Shown: positions 1 to 11,040, counted from the first letter of the stretch. The stretch: 64,000 nucleotides of DNA from Haliclystus octoradiatus (GCA_916610825.1 OU744450.1:4800578-4864577), one strand, 5' to 3'. Notes: generated by a model not told the origin, from the sequence alone. Translations and numbers: made by a program.

Positions 1-121
1 TATTGGAATTGACCGTTAAAACAGGTGGATACACAGGATAGTGAAAACCTCCAATGGAAGGTCAATTCAATCTATTCAAAATAATAAAATTGAAATGTAA
101 TGTTACAAACTGTGAACTCAC

Positions 122-168
122 CTGCAAGATAAGCTACTGATTCATCAGTGACAATAAATTTATCTTTA
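122..168 (-). CDS. NF1: NF1 exon 60 (last in window)
   Basis: 47 nt, 1 nt in, 1 nt out. KDKFIVTDESVAYLA matches human CDKFEVNTQSVAYLA. The gene continues left of position 1 with roughly 350-370 more residues and the stop codon. Confidence 0.92.
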
Positions 169-706
169 CTGAAAAAAACAAAATGAAATGTTCCAATAAG
201 ATATATTATACTCTATTTTGTAAAAATATTTTGATAAAAAATACGATAAATTAATAACTAAGAATATAGCTCTATTTTCAGGTTCATTTTTCACAAATCA
301 ATTGATTTTAAATTTTCGAGATGGAAGGCCAAGATTATTCAAGCATACAGAAAATGGGAAATGACAGATTAAATGTCATCCTGTCTCTGATACCGGGGGA
401 GGGATGTGACCCAGAAACCTCAGATACAGGGGCTGCCAATTTCAAGTTACAAGTACCCCCGGGACCCTCCCCCAGAAAAAATATCAGCCAATTGATACCT
501 CAAATCTTTTATCCAGGTCAAACTATATACATCAAGTATCTCAATGCATATTATAATCGATTTACACAGCTTTCTGAAATTACATCGCAATTTTTGCGCA
601 GAATTTCTAAAACTTATGCCCCAGATATTTTGAAAATTCTGAACTGGAATATATATATATATATATAGAAATTATGAAATTATGACTCAAAGATTACGAG
701 TTCGGT

Positions 707-746
707 CCGTTACTCTGAGTTTCGCGTAAAGAAGCTCTTCAGACGG
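707..746 (-). ncRNA. Hammerhead ribozyme motif, mirror copy
   Basis: Inverse copy of the 786-825 motif in the left palindrome arm, read on the minus strand, with all core bases identical. Confidence 0.7.
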
Positions 747-785
747 TTTATTCATAATGAAAATTCATTTTTCATTATGAATAAA

Positions 786-825
786 CCGTCTGAAGAGCTT
801 CTTTACGCGAAACTCAGAGTAACGG
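786..825 (+). ncRNA. Hammerhead ribozyme motif, CCGU/ACGG type
   Basis: Type I layout. Helix I strand CCGU (786-789), core CUGAAGA (790-796), helix II region 797-808 (only two clear pairs), GAAA (809-812), helix III ACU-CAG-AGU (812-820), cleavage-site base A821, helix I return ACGG (822-825). Confidence 0.7.
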
Positions 826-1142
826 ACCGAACTCGTAATCTTTGAGTCATAATTTCTATATTGCTCTGCTTTTAGCATTGAGCACTCTCATTGATGTTTT
901 GAGCACTTTTAGCATTGAGCACTCTCACTCTCACTCACATTTATAATTATATATATATATATATATCCAAAAAATTTCCAGAGACCATAAAAATGTACCC
1001 TCATTAATTATCACGTCCCCATATACCAACCATACCAGGTTAGCCCCCGGGCTCTGCTGCCAAAGCAACCAAGTTTACTAAGCATGAATATTATCATACA
1101 CAATGGACGATGCACGTAAGTTTGTATGATAACTATTCTTAC

Positions 1143-1230
1143 GTTGGCAGGTGCTTTGTGCATATCTTTAACATTAAATTGAGAATGCGGACAGCTGATG
1201 ACTTTGTCTTAGCAAAAGGATGATGCAATC
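1143..1230 (-). CDS. NF1: NF1 exon 59
   Basis: 88 nt, 2 nt in, 2 nt out. SSAVRILNLMLKICTKH aligns with human VARTVRILHTLLTLVNKH. Confidence 0.9.
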
Positions 1231-1313
1231 CTAAAGATAAGATAAATAATTACATTCGAACACTTTCAATAAATCTATTTTCATGAAAGATGTACGTGTT
1301 GTTTTAGTGTACG

Positions 1314-1580
1314 TATAGCCATCTATTTATAAGAGTTGGGACACGCAACTTTGGGGGTTCGAAAATCGCCATTTTCGTTCCACTGAAAACGAGGTTTTGC
1401 TTCTGAACAAAAAGTTTTTTGAATTTCTGATAATATTTTCGCACGCTTTGCTCAAATTTCTCGAGCCTGCGTTTGACAGAACGAAAATGGTATCCATGAA
1501 AACACGTGACTGGCATATGTCGAATGGAAGCTGAGAGCGCCATAAAAGAGTGTCCCGAACCTTGTAAATAGATGGCTCTG
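1314..1580. mobile_element. hAT-type MITE (CAGAGCC family)
   Basis: Inverted ends TAGCCATCTATTTATAAGAG / CTTGTAAATAGATGGCTCTG. Same family as 18045-18328. Confidence 0.8.
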
Positions 1581-2126
1581 GGACTTATCGGTTTGAATTA
1601 ACTTCCGGTCATTTAATAAATATCCTATACTGTAACGAAGAACCATATTTATGATCGTAAATCAAGCACAAGATTTGCTTTCATGTTTCAGGACATATTC
1701 TTGAAATACTAAAGCAGACAAGCGGTACAGGATAGGCCCATGGCCAATTAAGAGTCAGTACACTTGGTAGACTTGGGTAGCTAGCCAAAAAGTCAAACAA
1801 TTTGTTTAAAGTCAACCCGGGGTGGCAACCGTGGCATTTCCAAATATCGGCTATACGAGAACGTACCATTTTTAAGGGGGGCCTTTTCCAGATGTTTGTG
1901 GAATTTTATGGCATCAATCTAGAATTTTTGAACCCTTCCTGTGTTTGATTGCAAAAAATGTCAAGGTCTTAATTGTCTCGGGTTCAGTAAAATTTACAGC
2001 CATCCCTGATTTCTGGAAACTCGTCCAACAAATATCAAACCCTCCCGGGAAAGTCAATTTAGTTGGAACAGCTTAGCATACAGTTTGCCGTGATGAGCTA
2101 ATCACTGATAAGTCAGGTAGTTCTAC

Positions 2127-2259
2127 CTTTTAATATGTGAGCAGCAAGTGCAAAATTAAAATTGGATGTAAAACTTAAACCAACAATATGATCCATTTGT
2201 TTACAAAACCAATCGATTGAATGTTCTTTTCTTACTTCCATTAAAACATCACCAACACT
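2127..2259 (-). CDS. NF1: NF1 exon 58
   Basis: 133 nt, phase 0 in, 1 nt out. [20 protein letters not shown] matches human [20 protein letters not shown]. Confidence 0.97.
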
Positions 2260-2477
2260 CTAAACACAACAACAAAACAATAAAACATTACCAATAGATT
2301 TCATTATCACACTACACAAACATAGCTGTATAATATTTCATAACATTAAATTGATTAATCAAATGTAAATGTCAGAGAAAAGTACATAGTTTCTTTTAAT
2401 ATTATTAGATGTTATCTAATAGCAAATAATATAATGCTCAATGTCATAAATGGCAGAGCTGTAAATAATAATAATAA

Positions 2478-2670
2478 TAGAAATAGAAAGGAGCCAGAGA
2501 ACACACATTCTTATCCTGTTACTTAAATTTTCATACTTTTATAGCAATCATAAGACAGAATAAACTAATTTAATAGTTCATTTCTGTCTGATGATTGCTA
2601 TGAAAGCATGCAACGTAAAGTAGCAGTGTAAGAATGTGTCGTTTCTGACTCCTTTCTATTTCTATTATTA
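2478..2670. repeat. Fold-back element, ribozyme family, decayed
   Basis: Inverted arms AGAAATAGAAAGGAG ... CTCCTTTCTATTTCT enclose the element. A family head (ATGCTCAATGTCATAAATGG then AGAGCT) lies at 2433-2461. Core bases are mutated in both arms. Confidence 0.8.
2584..2626 (+). ncRNA. Decayed hammerhead motif
   Basis: Helix I CUGU/GCAG and core CUGAUGA are kept, but GAAA reads GCAA, so it is probably inactive. Confidence 0.5.
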
Positions 2671-3401
2671 GTATTTTTTTTTATATATAAACGGGAACTC
2701 TCTACCAAAGGTTACGATGCAGTGATTATATATTTGCATGTAAGGAGACATTGTAAAATGTTCCTTCAGGGAAGTCTCTGTTGAGTTCTGGAGCGTAGCC
2801 GAAGCCCGGTGCATAACTTCCATTGCGATTCGACGAGGATGATCGAATAGAGCTTTGTGAGAATTAATAGTCTTCGAGAACATTTCGGTTCTCAACTATA
2901 AATACATTATTAAATTCATTACAAACTCATATCACGTATGTATTTTCGTAAAATTATATGTAACTCAACTCTATGTAAATATCAATATTTATGTATAATA
3001 GTACTCATCTAAATTGGGTGAATCATAAAAATCATCTGAATTGGGTGAAGTATATCAATGAACTGTAAATCCATTTGGTCCAGGATTAAGTTAAATGAAT
3101 TTCCCCGAGGGTAACTTTCAAATGGTAGTGATCTCATACAGAGACGTTCCAGTTCCAGAGCTATTTGGGAGGCTTATGGTATGCCTTTTCGAAAATGTTG
3201 GGAAATCATGGTTATCAAATACCAGGAAAGTGAACATTTTAGTGTAAAAAATGTCATGTTTTAGGAATTTAGCACCTTGGAAGCTTGAAAATTTCTTGAA
3301 CATTTGGAGATTTACTTTGTGGCAGTTGGACGGATAACGTAGGCTTACACATTACGATGGTTAATCATAATGTTATATTAAATCATAGTGATGATATTTA
3401 C

Positions 3402-3491
3402 CCTTTCATTAAATGCACCATGACCATCTAATGTACTGAGATTTTGTTCAAGTAAAGCCAAACCACAGGGGAATAAAGAGATCTCCGTTAA
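3402..3491 (-). CDS. NF1: NF1 exon 57
   Basis: 90 nt, phase 0 on both sides. ALLEQNLSTLDG matches human ALLEQNLHTLDS. Confidence 0.95.
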
Positions 3492-3655
3492 CTAAAAAAT
3501 GAACAAAGCACAACCTTAATTTCATAACATTAGAATAAATTTACGAGCAAAACAAGAGTTATAGAAATTTTGAAAATCTCTAAATTGACACGGTAAAATT
3601 CCACAAGAATCTGGAAAAGGCACTCCTGAAAATACAGTAAAGCCGATGCATGGAT

Positions 3656-3983
3656 AGCCTGCGCGCAGACCTAAATCTGTTTTTTTATGATTAGCAGGGT
3701 CTGCGTTAGGTCTGCGTAATATCGTAAGAAAGCTTGCGCTGGACTGAATCAGGGGGAGTGGATAAACGTGAGAAATCTATTCTTGGTCTATTGGTCATCA
3801 GCCAATCGCTAGCGAGTTCTGCAAAACTAGAACCAGATCGTGATTGGCTGGTGAACAATAGATAAATAATAGATTTCTCACGTTTAGCCATTCCCCCTGA
3901 TTCAGTCCAGCGCAGGCTTTCTTACGATATTACGCAGACCAGACCCTACTAATCATAAAAAAAATTGGGTCTGCGCGCATGCT
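3656..3983. mobile_element. Fold-back MITE, ends AGCCTGCGCGCAGACC
   Basis: Arms of roughly 150 bp are imperfect inverse copies (3656-3800 and 3850-3983). A likely target duplication ATGCATG flanks it. No coding capacity. Confidence 0.75.
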
Positions 3984-4120
3984 ATGCATGAAAGTCCCCC
4001 GGAATTTCAGAACACATTGGGTTGTGAATGGCCTTAATTCTATATAGTCAAGGAATTGATGACACCAATTTTGGATACGTCAAAGCAAATGATTTTTTCA
4101 TGCAGATTGGAATTTGCACA

Positions 4121-4301
4121 TACAGTGAAACCTGTATATAACGGCCAGCTATGAGAGGTAGATAAATTGACCACTATAAACAGGTGGCCTTTATATACAG
4201 GTTTTATTTAATAGAAAATACTATTTTAGACATTACAAGAGTGGCCACTATAGACAGGTGGCCGCTGTATAGAGGTGACCTTTATAACAGGTTTGACTGT
4301 A
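4121..4301 (+). mobile_element. TACAGT MITE (Tc1/mariner-like), complete
   Basis: Ends TACAGTGAAACCTGT and ACAGGTTTGACTGTA are inverted repeats starting with TA, the Tc1/mariner target. About 180 bp, non-coding. This copy and 37849-38029 define the family. Confidence 0.85.
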
Positions 4302-4751
4302 TCGACATTTTCCTTAGTCTGCGTGCAGACTAAAGCGTTTCTTAAGAGGTTCAACGTTTACACTTAAGACACGTTTTATTTTGCACGCAGGCTACAGTTG
4401 CAAATCTACAATCTGTGTAGTAGTCTAGTCCCATAGAAAAATTCAATAAGTTATATGGACGTTTTGATGGTCAGAGAGTTTTTGGAAATAGTTCAGAATT
4501 ATTCACCATGATATTCAGAACTAATTGGACTCAAAAAATATTTAAAATGTGCACCGGAACTAGTTTCAGGCTCCTATTGTTAAAACTAAGATATAAATGA
4601 AAAGACCATGGAACTAGTTATCTAGGCATTATCATTAGAATAGACAGACTGAGTTCAATATTTGTACTGTAGAGCGTTCGAGAATATTATTTGCATGATT
4701 GTAAGATAATTATTGGCAATGTGGAACCATAGTGAAACTTTTTAGTTTTAC

Positions 4752-4802
4752 CTGAAGTACTCCAATAGCAATCCAAAATAAGGCTCTGTGGTAACGTGAC
4801 TC
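4752..4802 (-). CDS. NF1: NF1 exon 56
   Basis: 51 nt, phase 0 on both sides. HRALFWIAIGVLQ matches human HKALFWVAVAVLQ. Confidence 0.94.
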
Positions 4803-4883
4803 CTAACAAATAAGAATTTAAATCCAATACATTCTGATGACACAGACAGAACATGATATTAGTTGTATAAAAATGATATATTA

Positions 4884-5051
4884 AGCCCCGGCCAAATGAA
4901 GCCAACATTTGCCAACTTTTTCACAACACCGATGTTGTGAAAATGCTGGCTTATTTGGCCACCCCAGCCAGCATTTTGCCAGCATTTTCACAACATTGAG
5001 CAAAATTTTTATCAAATGCTGGCAAAACGTTGGCTTCATTTGGCCGGGGCT
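4884..5051. mobile_element. Harbinger-like MITE with TTA duplication
   Basis: Ends AGCCCCGGCCAAATGAAGCC / GGCTTCATTTGGCCGGGGCT, 168 bp, flanked by TTA on both sides (4881-4883, 5052-5054), the PIF/Harbinger target. Confidence 0.85.
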
Positions 5052-5204
5052 TTATATGCCTACGATACTACCAGTTCACTTCTTGAATACGGAACTACTT
5101 TAAGTTCAACATCATCTCTATGGACATTATGTTGAAAAAATAACCAAAAAAAAACACAGGGCAGTGACGGCACTTTAAATACAAACCTCTTGCAGTCAAA
5201 AATT

Positions 5205-5560
5205 ATAGCATAAAATTTATACAATCCACACAAAGATGAGGCAAAAGCCTTTTCCGTTACTCGGAGTCGGAGCTTCACGCGTTTACTTTGCGTTCATCAG
5301 ACGGTTTACTACTATTATTATGCTCGGTCTTAACAAACATTGAGCACTCTCACATACATGTGTTCACCTCATATTATACTATATTATATTATTATAAATG
5401 TAAATATTATAGAATCGACACAAAGATGAGGCAAAAGCCTTTTCCGTTGCCTCATCTTTGTTTCAATCCTATATTATGCTCTGTCTTAACAAACATTAAG
5501 CACTCTCACATACATGTGTTCACCTCATATTATACTATATTATATTATTATACCATAAAA
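5205..5560. repeat. Ribozyme-family element with tail duplicated
   Basis: Two near-identical direct copies of an ~85-bp tail (TATTATGCTC...TATTATTATA; 5313-5396 and 5470-5556) alternate with two copies of a GATGAGGCAAAAGCCTTTTC segment (about 5235 and 5427). A third copy of the tail is at 34314-34374. Confidence 0.75.
5254..5304 (-). ncRNA. Hammerhead-like motif, CCGU/ACGG type
   Basis: On the minus strand: CCGU, CUGAUGA, helix II ACGC/GCGU directly next to the core, GAAG instead of GAAA, helix III GCUC/GAGU, then A and ACGG. The last base of the GAAA box is changed and helix III is longer than in relatives. Confidence 0.55.
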
Positions 5561-5956
5561 TTTAATGATTGCGTGTAAATTAAGTATTGAAATTTTGCAA
5601 ATATAAATGGTGAAAAAGCACGCAAGTAATTTCGACAAAGGGGCACCAAAGTTGAGATCCAAATACGGCTTTCAGAATACAGTACAAAATAATTGGGTTG
5701 CTGGCAGTTTTTCTTTGAAAACAGGCATGGAAATCAAAGATTATATAGTGCTTAAGGTTAAGATTCCTAGATCTGATCCGATAATAATTTTCAAATTTTG
5801 GAGCACGAATTTATAATTCTTCACAAACGTTTGATCAAAAAATATATCAACAATGTAATAAGAATTATGAATTAATCAAATGAAAGCAAGGCTACCAGAC
5901 CCCCAGGAAATAGCAGGACTGGTCCCTTTCACAAACTTTTCTCGTTCAAAACTGTT

Positions 5957-6035
5957 AAACCATAGATTATAGAATACATAGAATAGATTATAGTATTCTA
6001 TAATCTATGGTAATACTATAATCTATGGTTAAACC
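5957..6035. repeat. Hairpin of CCATAGATTATAG words
   Basis: AACCATAGATTATAGAATAC pairs with GTATTCTATAATCTATGG; a further half copy follows. Confidence 0.6.
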
Positions 6036-6406
6036 AAACTATGGTTAAACCGATGCGAGTATCATACGTCGGTATATCAACAAAAATAGCAATATAATTG
6101 AGCTCCAATATAACGAACAGCACTCAAATTAAATAGTGTTTTTAAATATAATCTTATTACGGCGAGATGTCGCATAGTTTTAACAAAGAACGTATAGTAT
6201 ATTGGACTACCGTCTCCCACGATGCACGAATGAAGCGCAAAAGTGTTTTTAACGCCAATGGTGGGCTATTGGTCAAAACGTCAATTAATAATTGTTACAC
6301 TGTCTTTATTTATTTGGTGTTCATTTGTTCAATAGTTTCTTTATTTAAATTCTCTCGCTACATTGTTTTCCGAATCTTGTAATTTAATATGAGAAAAAAA
6401 ATTAAT

Positions 6407-6413
6407 AAAAAAA
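6407..6413 (-). terminator. Pol III T-run terminator of tRNA-Gln
   Basis: Seven consecutive T on the minus strand, four bases after the discriminator base of the tRNA-Gln gene. Confidence 0.8.
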
Positions 6414-6417
6414 CGAA

Positions 6418-6489
6418 AGGTTCTACCGAGATTTGAACTCGGATCGCTGGATTCAAAGTCCAGAGTGCTAACCATTACACCATAGAACC
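6418..6489 (-). tRNA. tRNA-Gln (anticodon UUG)
   Basis: A 72-nt cloverleaf on the minus strand. The acceptor stem GGTTCTA pairs fully with TAGAACC, the anticodon loop is CTTTGAA (anticodon TTG, reads CAA), and the T arm holds GTTCAAATC. The sequence is close to animal tRNA-Gln throughout. A run of seven T follows the 3' end (6413-6407 on the minus strand) and serves as a Pol III terminator. It sits in the NF1 intron between exons 55 and 56, on the same strand as the host. Unlike the SINE heads in this window it has no attached body and every stem is intact, so I take it as a real gene. Confidence 0.96.
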
Positions 6490-6802
6490 ACGCTACTTTA
6501 TGCACAATAGTATAAGCAAATCTAGCTTCCTCGTGCCTTCAAACCACATCTTCTACATAGTTTATATGAATAGCTCCTTATCAGTTGAGACGACCTTAAT
6601 GAGTACTGCGAGGCGTTAAATGAATATTATAGTAATACTTATAAATCAAATTTGATGAAGGCCTAAAATGAACGACTCAAACTTTTGATAAAAGATGAAA
6701 TTCTATCAAGACTGTGACCGTGACACTTAGTGGCTCAATGTAAATATTATTGACTGACAAGATATGTTTGATTAATACGACCAAGGAAGAAATTCACCAT
6801 AC

Positions 6803-6883
6803 CGTTTTAAGCTGAGGTTGTAAACGTGTAAGGCACATTATGACAGCAGCGACAAGTTGGCTGTCCTGATAAATACCAACCGC
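6803..6883 (-). CDS. NF1: NF1 exon 55
   Basis: 81 nt, phase 0 on both sides. LVAAVIMCLTRLQPQL matches human LIEATVIALTKLQPLL. Confidence 0.92.
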
Positions 6884-7740
6884 CTACAAAAGACAAAATA
6901 ATAACAAGGTTACACAATGTAAATACCATGGATAAATAATAGAAGGCTACACAATAGAATTATCAATTACTTGAAACACTTGATAAGATATGATATATTT
7001 TGTCATTTTGACCGGCAAATAAAGGACACTTTACGCTATAGAAAATGTCACTTACATACAGCCTCAATCAAGAACTTAGTTAATTAAATAAAGGTTACTA
7101 ATTAAAACATGAATATGACCATATTGCTATATGCATAAATACATATGACATACAATACCAGGTTAACAACTATTAGTGTAAAGATATGTATCTAGATATT
7201 TATTAGCTACATGTAATACTATGCGAATGATTATTTTATCTATATACCGGTCTATATAAACTAATGACCGTTGCAAACAGGTGGTCCTTAACAACAGGTT
7301 TTTGATTTGGTTCATTATTGATCATAAAAAAACATAATGTAGGGAAATATAGGGAATTATATTCACAAATAGTTCCACTTACATATAACCAAACATAATT
7401 ACAAAAATAACATTGAGAGGAAAATGGATGATTATTTCAGTTAATATATTTCAATTTGCTGCCAATTAGAGCATAGACGTCATATCTATTGGTGACCTTT
7501 TTCAACTGAATTGGTATATTATTGATCTTAAAATGATGTAGGATCAATCAGTACCTAACTTAGAGCCAATATCATGCCAAAAGTTATGAAAAAATAAGAA
7601 CCAGAGCTAGTCACATGCACTTTTGTCAAGATTTACTAGCTCATCTTGAAACGAAAACGTATAATTGGTGTTTCAACAAATTTTCAAAATCGTTTTTGCG
7701 ATTCGATAACTTCATACATTTATTACAAATCTACCACAAG

Positions 7741-7915
7741 CAGGGTCCGACAAAAGTGGGGATCCTGGGATCCTAGATCCAGGAAGGCTAGACAAAATTC
7801 AGAAGAAAATTGATGTTTTCAATGATTTTCTGGTCAAACGTCAACAAGAAAATCCAGAAGAAAAAGTTTAAATGCCCTTAGGATTCCAGAAGACTGAACC
7901 TTTTGTCGGACCCTG
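7741..7915 (+). mobile_element. hAT-type MITE (CAGGGTCCGAC)
   Basis: 175 bp. Inverted ends CAGGGTCCGACAAAAG / CTTTTGTCGGACCCTG, exact 8-bp target duplication ACCACAAG on both sides. Non-coding. Confidence 0.92.
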
Positions 7916-8037
7916 ACCACAAGGTTAAATGTTAATCACACAAAATGATTACCATCGAGTGCATTTTTAAAGATAAACTTTTTCATTTCATTGTAAGCTG
8001 GTTAAACACTTATTATTATTATGATTATTAATAGAAT

Positions 8038-8275
8038 TTTTTTTATCTAATAGCAGATATTATAGGGCTCTATGTCTTCATGTGACAGAGCGGTAAATAA
8101 TAATAATATATGGTCAGAGAGTCAAAGAATACACATTCTTTACTGTTATTCAAGTTTCACGCATTTCACTGCGATTTTCAGACAAATTTTTTACTCAATG
8201 AGTAAGAAATCTGTCTGAAGATCGCAGTGAAATGCGTGAAACTTGAGTAACAGCATTATTATTATTATGATGATT
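8038..8275. repeat. Fold-back element, ribozyme family
   Basis: Arms around 8140-8187 and 8205-8253 are inverse copies. The head at 8067-8110 (GGCTCTATGTCTTCATGTGA...) matches other members. Runs of ATT triplets follow at 8256. Confidence 0.85.
8211..8253 (+). ncRNA. Hammerhead ribozyme motif, CUGU/ACAG type
   Basis: Helix I CUGU (8211-8214), core CUGAAGA, helix II with CGCA/UGCG, GAAA (8238-8241), short helix III ACU/AGU, A8249 at the cleavage position, ACAG (8250-8253). A U-U mismatch lies next to the core in helix II. The opposite arm (8144-8186, minus) has CUGAAAA and looks inactive. Confidence 0.7.
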
Positions 8276-8283
8276 ATTAATAC

Positions 8284-8398
8284 CTTGACAAGAATTTGTA
8301 ATAGATTGCGAACCATGTTGTCATTGGCTTGTTTAGTGATGCAACCTAGAACCATAATGGCACGTGGTTGCAATGCAGGGTTGTGTTGGAATGCATAT
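8284..8398 (-). CDS. NF1: NF1 exon 54
   Basis: 115 nt, 1 nt in, phase 0 out. YAFQHNPALQPRAIMVLGCI matches human [20 protein letters not shown]. A ribozyme-bearing fold-back element ends about 30 bp beyond its donor. Confidence 0.97.
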
Positions 8399-8468
8399 CT
8401 ATCAAAAACAATCAAAAGTAACAGAAATATAACTACTGTAAAGAAATGTACTTTAACATGATAAAAGT

Positions 8469-8835
8469 ATAGTGAAACCTTTTAACAGCTACTACAAGAT
8501 CTAGATAAATTGACCACTATAAACAGGTGGTCGTTATACACAGAAGTGTAGATTCAATAGATCTCTTCATGTATTTTGAACATTTTGAAATGACCACTAT
8601 AGACAGGTGACACTAACAATAGATACATTTTATAAGCTTCATACAATGAAACCTGTATTAAATGACAGGCAGCTACGAGATGTAGACAAAATCACCACTA
8701 TGGACAGGTGGACTTTATATAAATTATACAGGGTTGATTCAATAGAAAATACTATTGTAGATTTACAAAGAGTGACCATTATAGACAGGTGGCCGCTATA
8801 AAGATTTGACCATTAATAACAGGTACTGATACTGT
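8469..8835 (+). mobile_element. TACAGT MITE, two joined copies
   Basis: Two degraded copies in tandem (8469-8615 and 8641-8824), 70 bp past the acceptor side of NF1 exon 54. Confidence 0.7.
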
Positions 8836-8928
8836 ACTGATAATTTGGTCAGAGGTTTTCGTCTGCATGGTTATATCTTCCTCTATGGGGCAACGAAGGA
8901 AAATTGCATATGTTCATGATAAACTTAC

Positions 8929-8990
8929 CCAGCTGTAAGGTCATGCCACTTCTGTAACCATTGACAATCAGGGATATCAACAATACAAGC
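8929..8990 (-). CDS. NF1: NF1 exon 53
   Basis: 62 nt, phase 0 in, 2 nt out. ACIVDIPDCQWLQKW matches human ACMRDIPTCKWLDQW. Confidence 0.95.
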
Positions 8991-9697
8991 CTAATAAAAC
9001 ACAATGCATAATGCTTACAATTAATTTAAAATGATGAAAAGGGTGTCCTCTACAATGAAAATCTAGCTCTATTATTCCAAACCTCCTTAACCAGAAATAC
9101 CTGATAAGTTACATAAGGTGATAACAGTTTATTATATTTTTAACATGACTGACATTGTTGTGAATAGTACACATTTTAGCAAACTTTCTCAAAACAAATT
9201 GGGAACATTTGTGTACAGTGTAAACCACTTAAGGTCAATCAGGATAAGTGACATTCCTGCTTATCTGCAACCTGGCTTTGAAACCCAATACGCTATTTTC
9301 TGGACCTGGTCAAGTCCTTGTTAAATAATTTCGGATAAATGCAATGAAAACGGTTGACAATTTTGACTGAGATTGCATTGTACTATACATGAAGTTTTTT
9401 CTGGGGTGATGGATAGAAACATGTTAGGTGTAATGTGGTACATTCTGGGTACATCACTACGTTCCTATAAGGCAATATTCTTTACACAGTATTTCGTACT
9501 ATTGTACTACTATATTGGAGGGGTGGTGTTGCGTCAAACTTTACTACTTATCAGTGTTACAGGATTGCTTAAAATCAAAATCAAATGAAGCAAACAAATT
9601 AATCACAATTAAAATAAACCATGTTTAAAAAAAGGAAAAATTAACACCGGCAAAATAACATTTGTATTTACAAATTTGCTGAATTAAGTTCTCCTAC

Positions 9698-9837
9698 CTC
9701 TACAATCTCAAGTAGAACATCAACAATTGTTTCTAGTGATGATAGCGTCATTGCCTTTTCATCCTCTGAAGCCAATGTGCGAGTAGGTTTGAATGCTTGG
9801 AATGCTCGCACTGGTGCTGATTTGACTTTTGATATAC
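9698..9837 (-). CDS. NF1: NF1 exon 52
   Basis: 140 nt, 2 nt in, phase 0 out. ISKVKSAPVRAF and SSLETIVDVLLEIVE match human ISKVKSAAVIAF and TSLETVTEALLEIME. Confidence 0.97.
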
Positions 9838-10139
9838 CTGAAATATGGCAATCACATGTTCTAATGGGAAGCAATATGGACAATTATTGTTCATAAAGAT
9901 GGTGAATGGCCTCTGTGGCCAAGTGGTCTTTAGCAAAAGGTTGCCTTGCGAGTAATAAACTCAAGTAAGTTAATAAAGTGGCCATCGATGGAATGTGGTC
10001 AATAGCAGTGACAAAATGATAGACACACCAAATTCTTATAAATGCTATAGGCTAAGAGACTTGCCACAAAAACAAATAGTCCTTTTTATGTGTGATCTAA
10101 GTGTGTGTGTAGTGATTAAGACCGTATAATCCTAGAATG

Positions 10140-10350
10140 TGTCCGTACCTCTCTTGATTTCTATAGGAGTGGCTCTTTTTGCCGATAGCAATGATTGTAA
10201 ACACCCTTTACAGACCTCAGATTCTCCGGCATAGGTCTGCAGATAAATCTCAACAGATTTCATTGCAGACATGCTTCAATTGTCATTATGCAGCGATACG
10301 CTACAGCTAATCACAATGATGCAATTTTCTATGGACGGTCCTATCCTCTA
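10140..10350 (-). mobile_element. SINE body fragment
   Basis: Similar to the body of the 15395-15742 SINE (GAGTGGCTCTTTTTGCCGA...). No head. Confidence 0.55.
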
Positions 10351-10440
10351 TCAGAAAATGGAGTATTTGTATCTTGGAATTCTGTAGTTATTTTTCGTGA
10401 CACTGATCCTATCAGAAACAAGATGTAATATTCCACTTAC

Positions 10441-10509
10441 CAAATAATAAATAAAATTTCTGTAATGAAAAATCTTCCAGTCTTGTTTTCAATAAGCGCT
10501 GTGTTTTCT
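10441..10509 (-). CDS. NF1: NF1 exon 51
   Basis: 69 nt, 2 nt in, 1 nt out. LEDFSLQKFYLLF matches human LTEFSLPKFYLLF. Confidence 0.95.
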
Positions 10510-10914
10510 CTATAATAATAACAACAGTTGGTCTAAGTAACTCTATCTTTGACAGCACAGTTGGTTCACAGAAGCTCTAACTCAAGTGAAATAGAATAAA
10601 TAATTATTTACAGTGTGGAATCGATTCTTGCAATATCTTTTTTACCTAATCAAGTTGATAGCTATCTGCTTCTGTTAATCTAGTAAATCTTTATTTTGAT
10701 AAATGAAACATTTGTAAAACAGAGATTTTATCACATCAGTCTTGATACCTTGGAGTTGCTATTGTTTCAACATATTGCTGTGGTCTAATTGTCTCGAGGT
10801 ATACCCGATTGTCTAAAATTATTATACCACATTCAAAGATACTAGGGGTTGTCAGTGTTTGATTAACCATTAGAAAGCAAGAAAAAAAATAATTGCCATT
10901 AATAATTAACATAA

Positions 10915-11040
10915 TATTTTCAAGTATTATTGAGTAAAAAATCTGTCTGAAGATCGCAGTGAAATGCTTGAAACTTGAGTAACAGTAAAGAATGTTTATT
11001 CTTTGACTCCTTCATCATATATTATTATTATTATATTATT
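10915..11040 (+). repeat. Ribozyme-family half element
   Basis: Right half only of the 8038-8275 element, nearly identical to it, ending in ATT triplets just before NF1 exon 50. Confidence 0.8.
10943..10985 (+). ncRNA. Hammerhead ribozyme motif, CUGU/ACAG type
   Basis: CUGU (10943-10946), CUGAAGA, helix II CGCA/UGCU (one pair lost relative to 8211-8253), GAAA (10970-10973), ACUUGAGU, A, ACAG (10982-10985). Confidence 0.65.

Larger units (their letters stand above)
676..856. repeat. Near-perfect 181-bp palindrome (fold-back, ribozyme family)
   Basis: Two ~88-bp arms are almost exact inverse copies around position 766. TA-dinucleotide runs flank both sides (650-668 and 949-967), which suggests insertion in a (TA)n tract. 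Each arm carries a hammerhead-like motif, one per strand. The right flank contains the GCTCT...GAGCACTCTC tail shared with other family members. Confidence 0.9.

Noticed and set aside
321-668. 115-codon plus-strand open frame
   Set aside because: Ends in a TA microsatellite; no domain or codon signal, and it lies in an NF1 intron.
2668-2895. 75-codon minus-strand open frame as an NF1 exon
   Set aside because: The peptide does not match NF1, and exons 57 and 58 join in frame without it.
9905-9960. tRNA-Leu-like stretch (GGCCTCTGTGGCCAAGTGG)
   Set aside because: Only the 5' part resembles a tRNA; no T arm or acceptor pairing, so at most an old SINE head.
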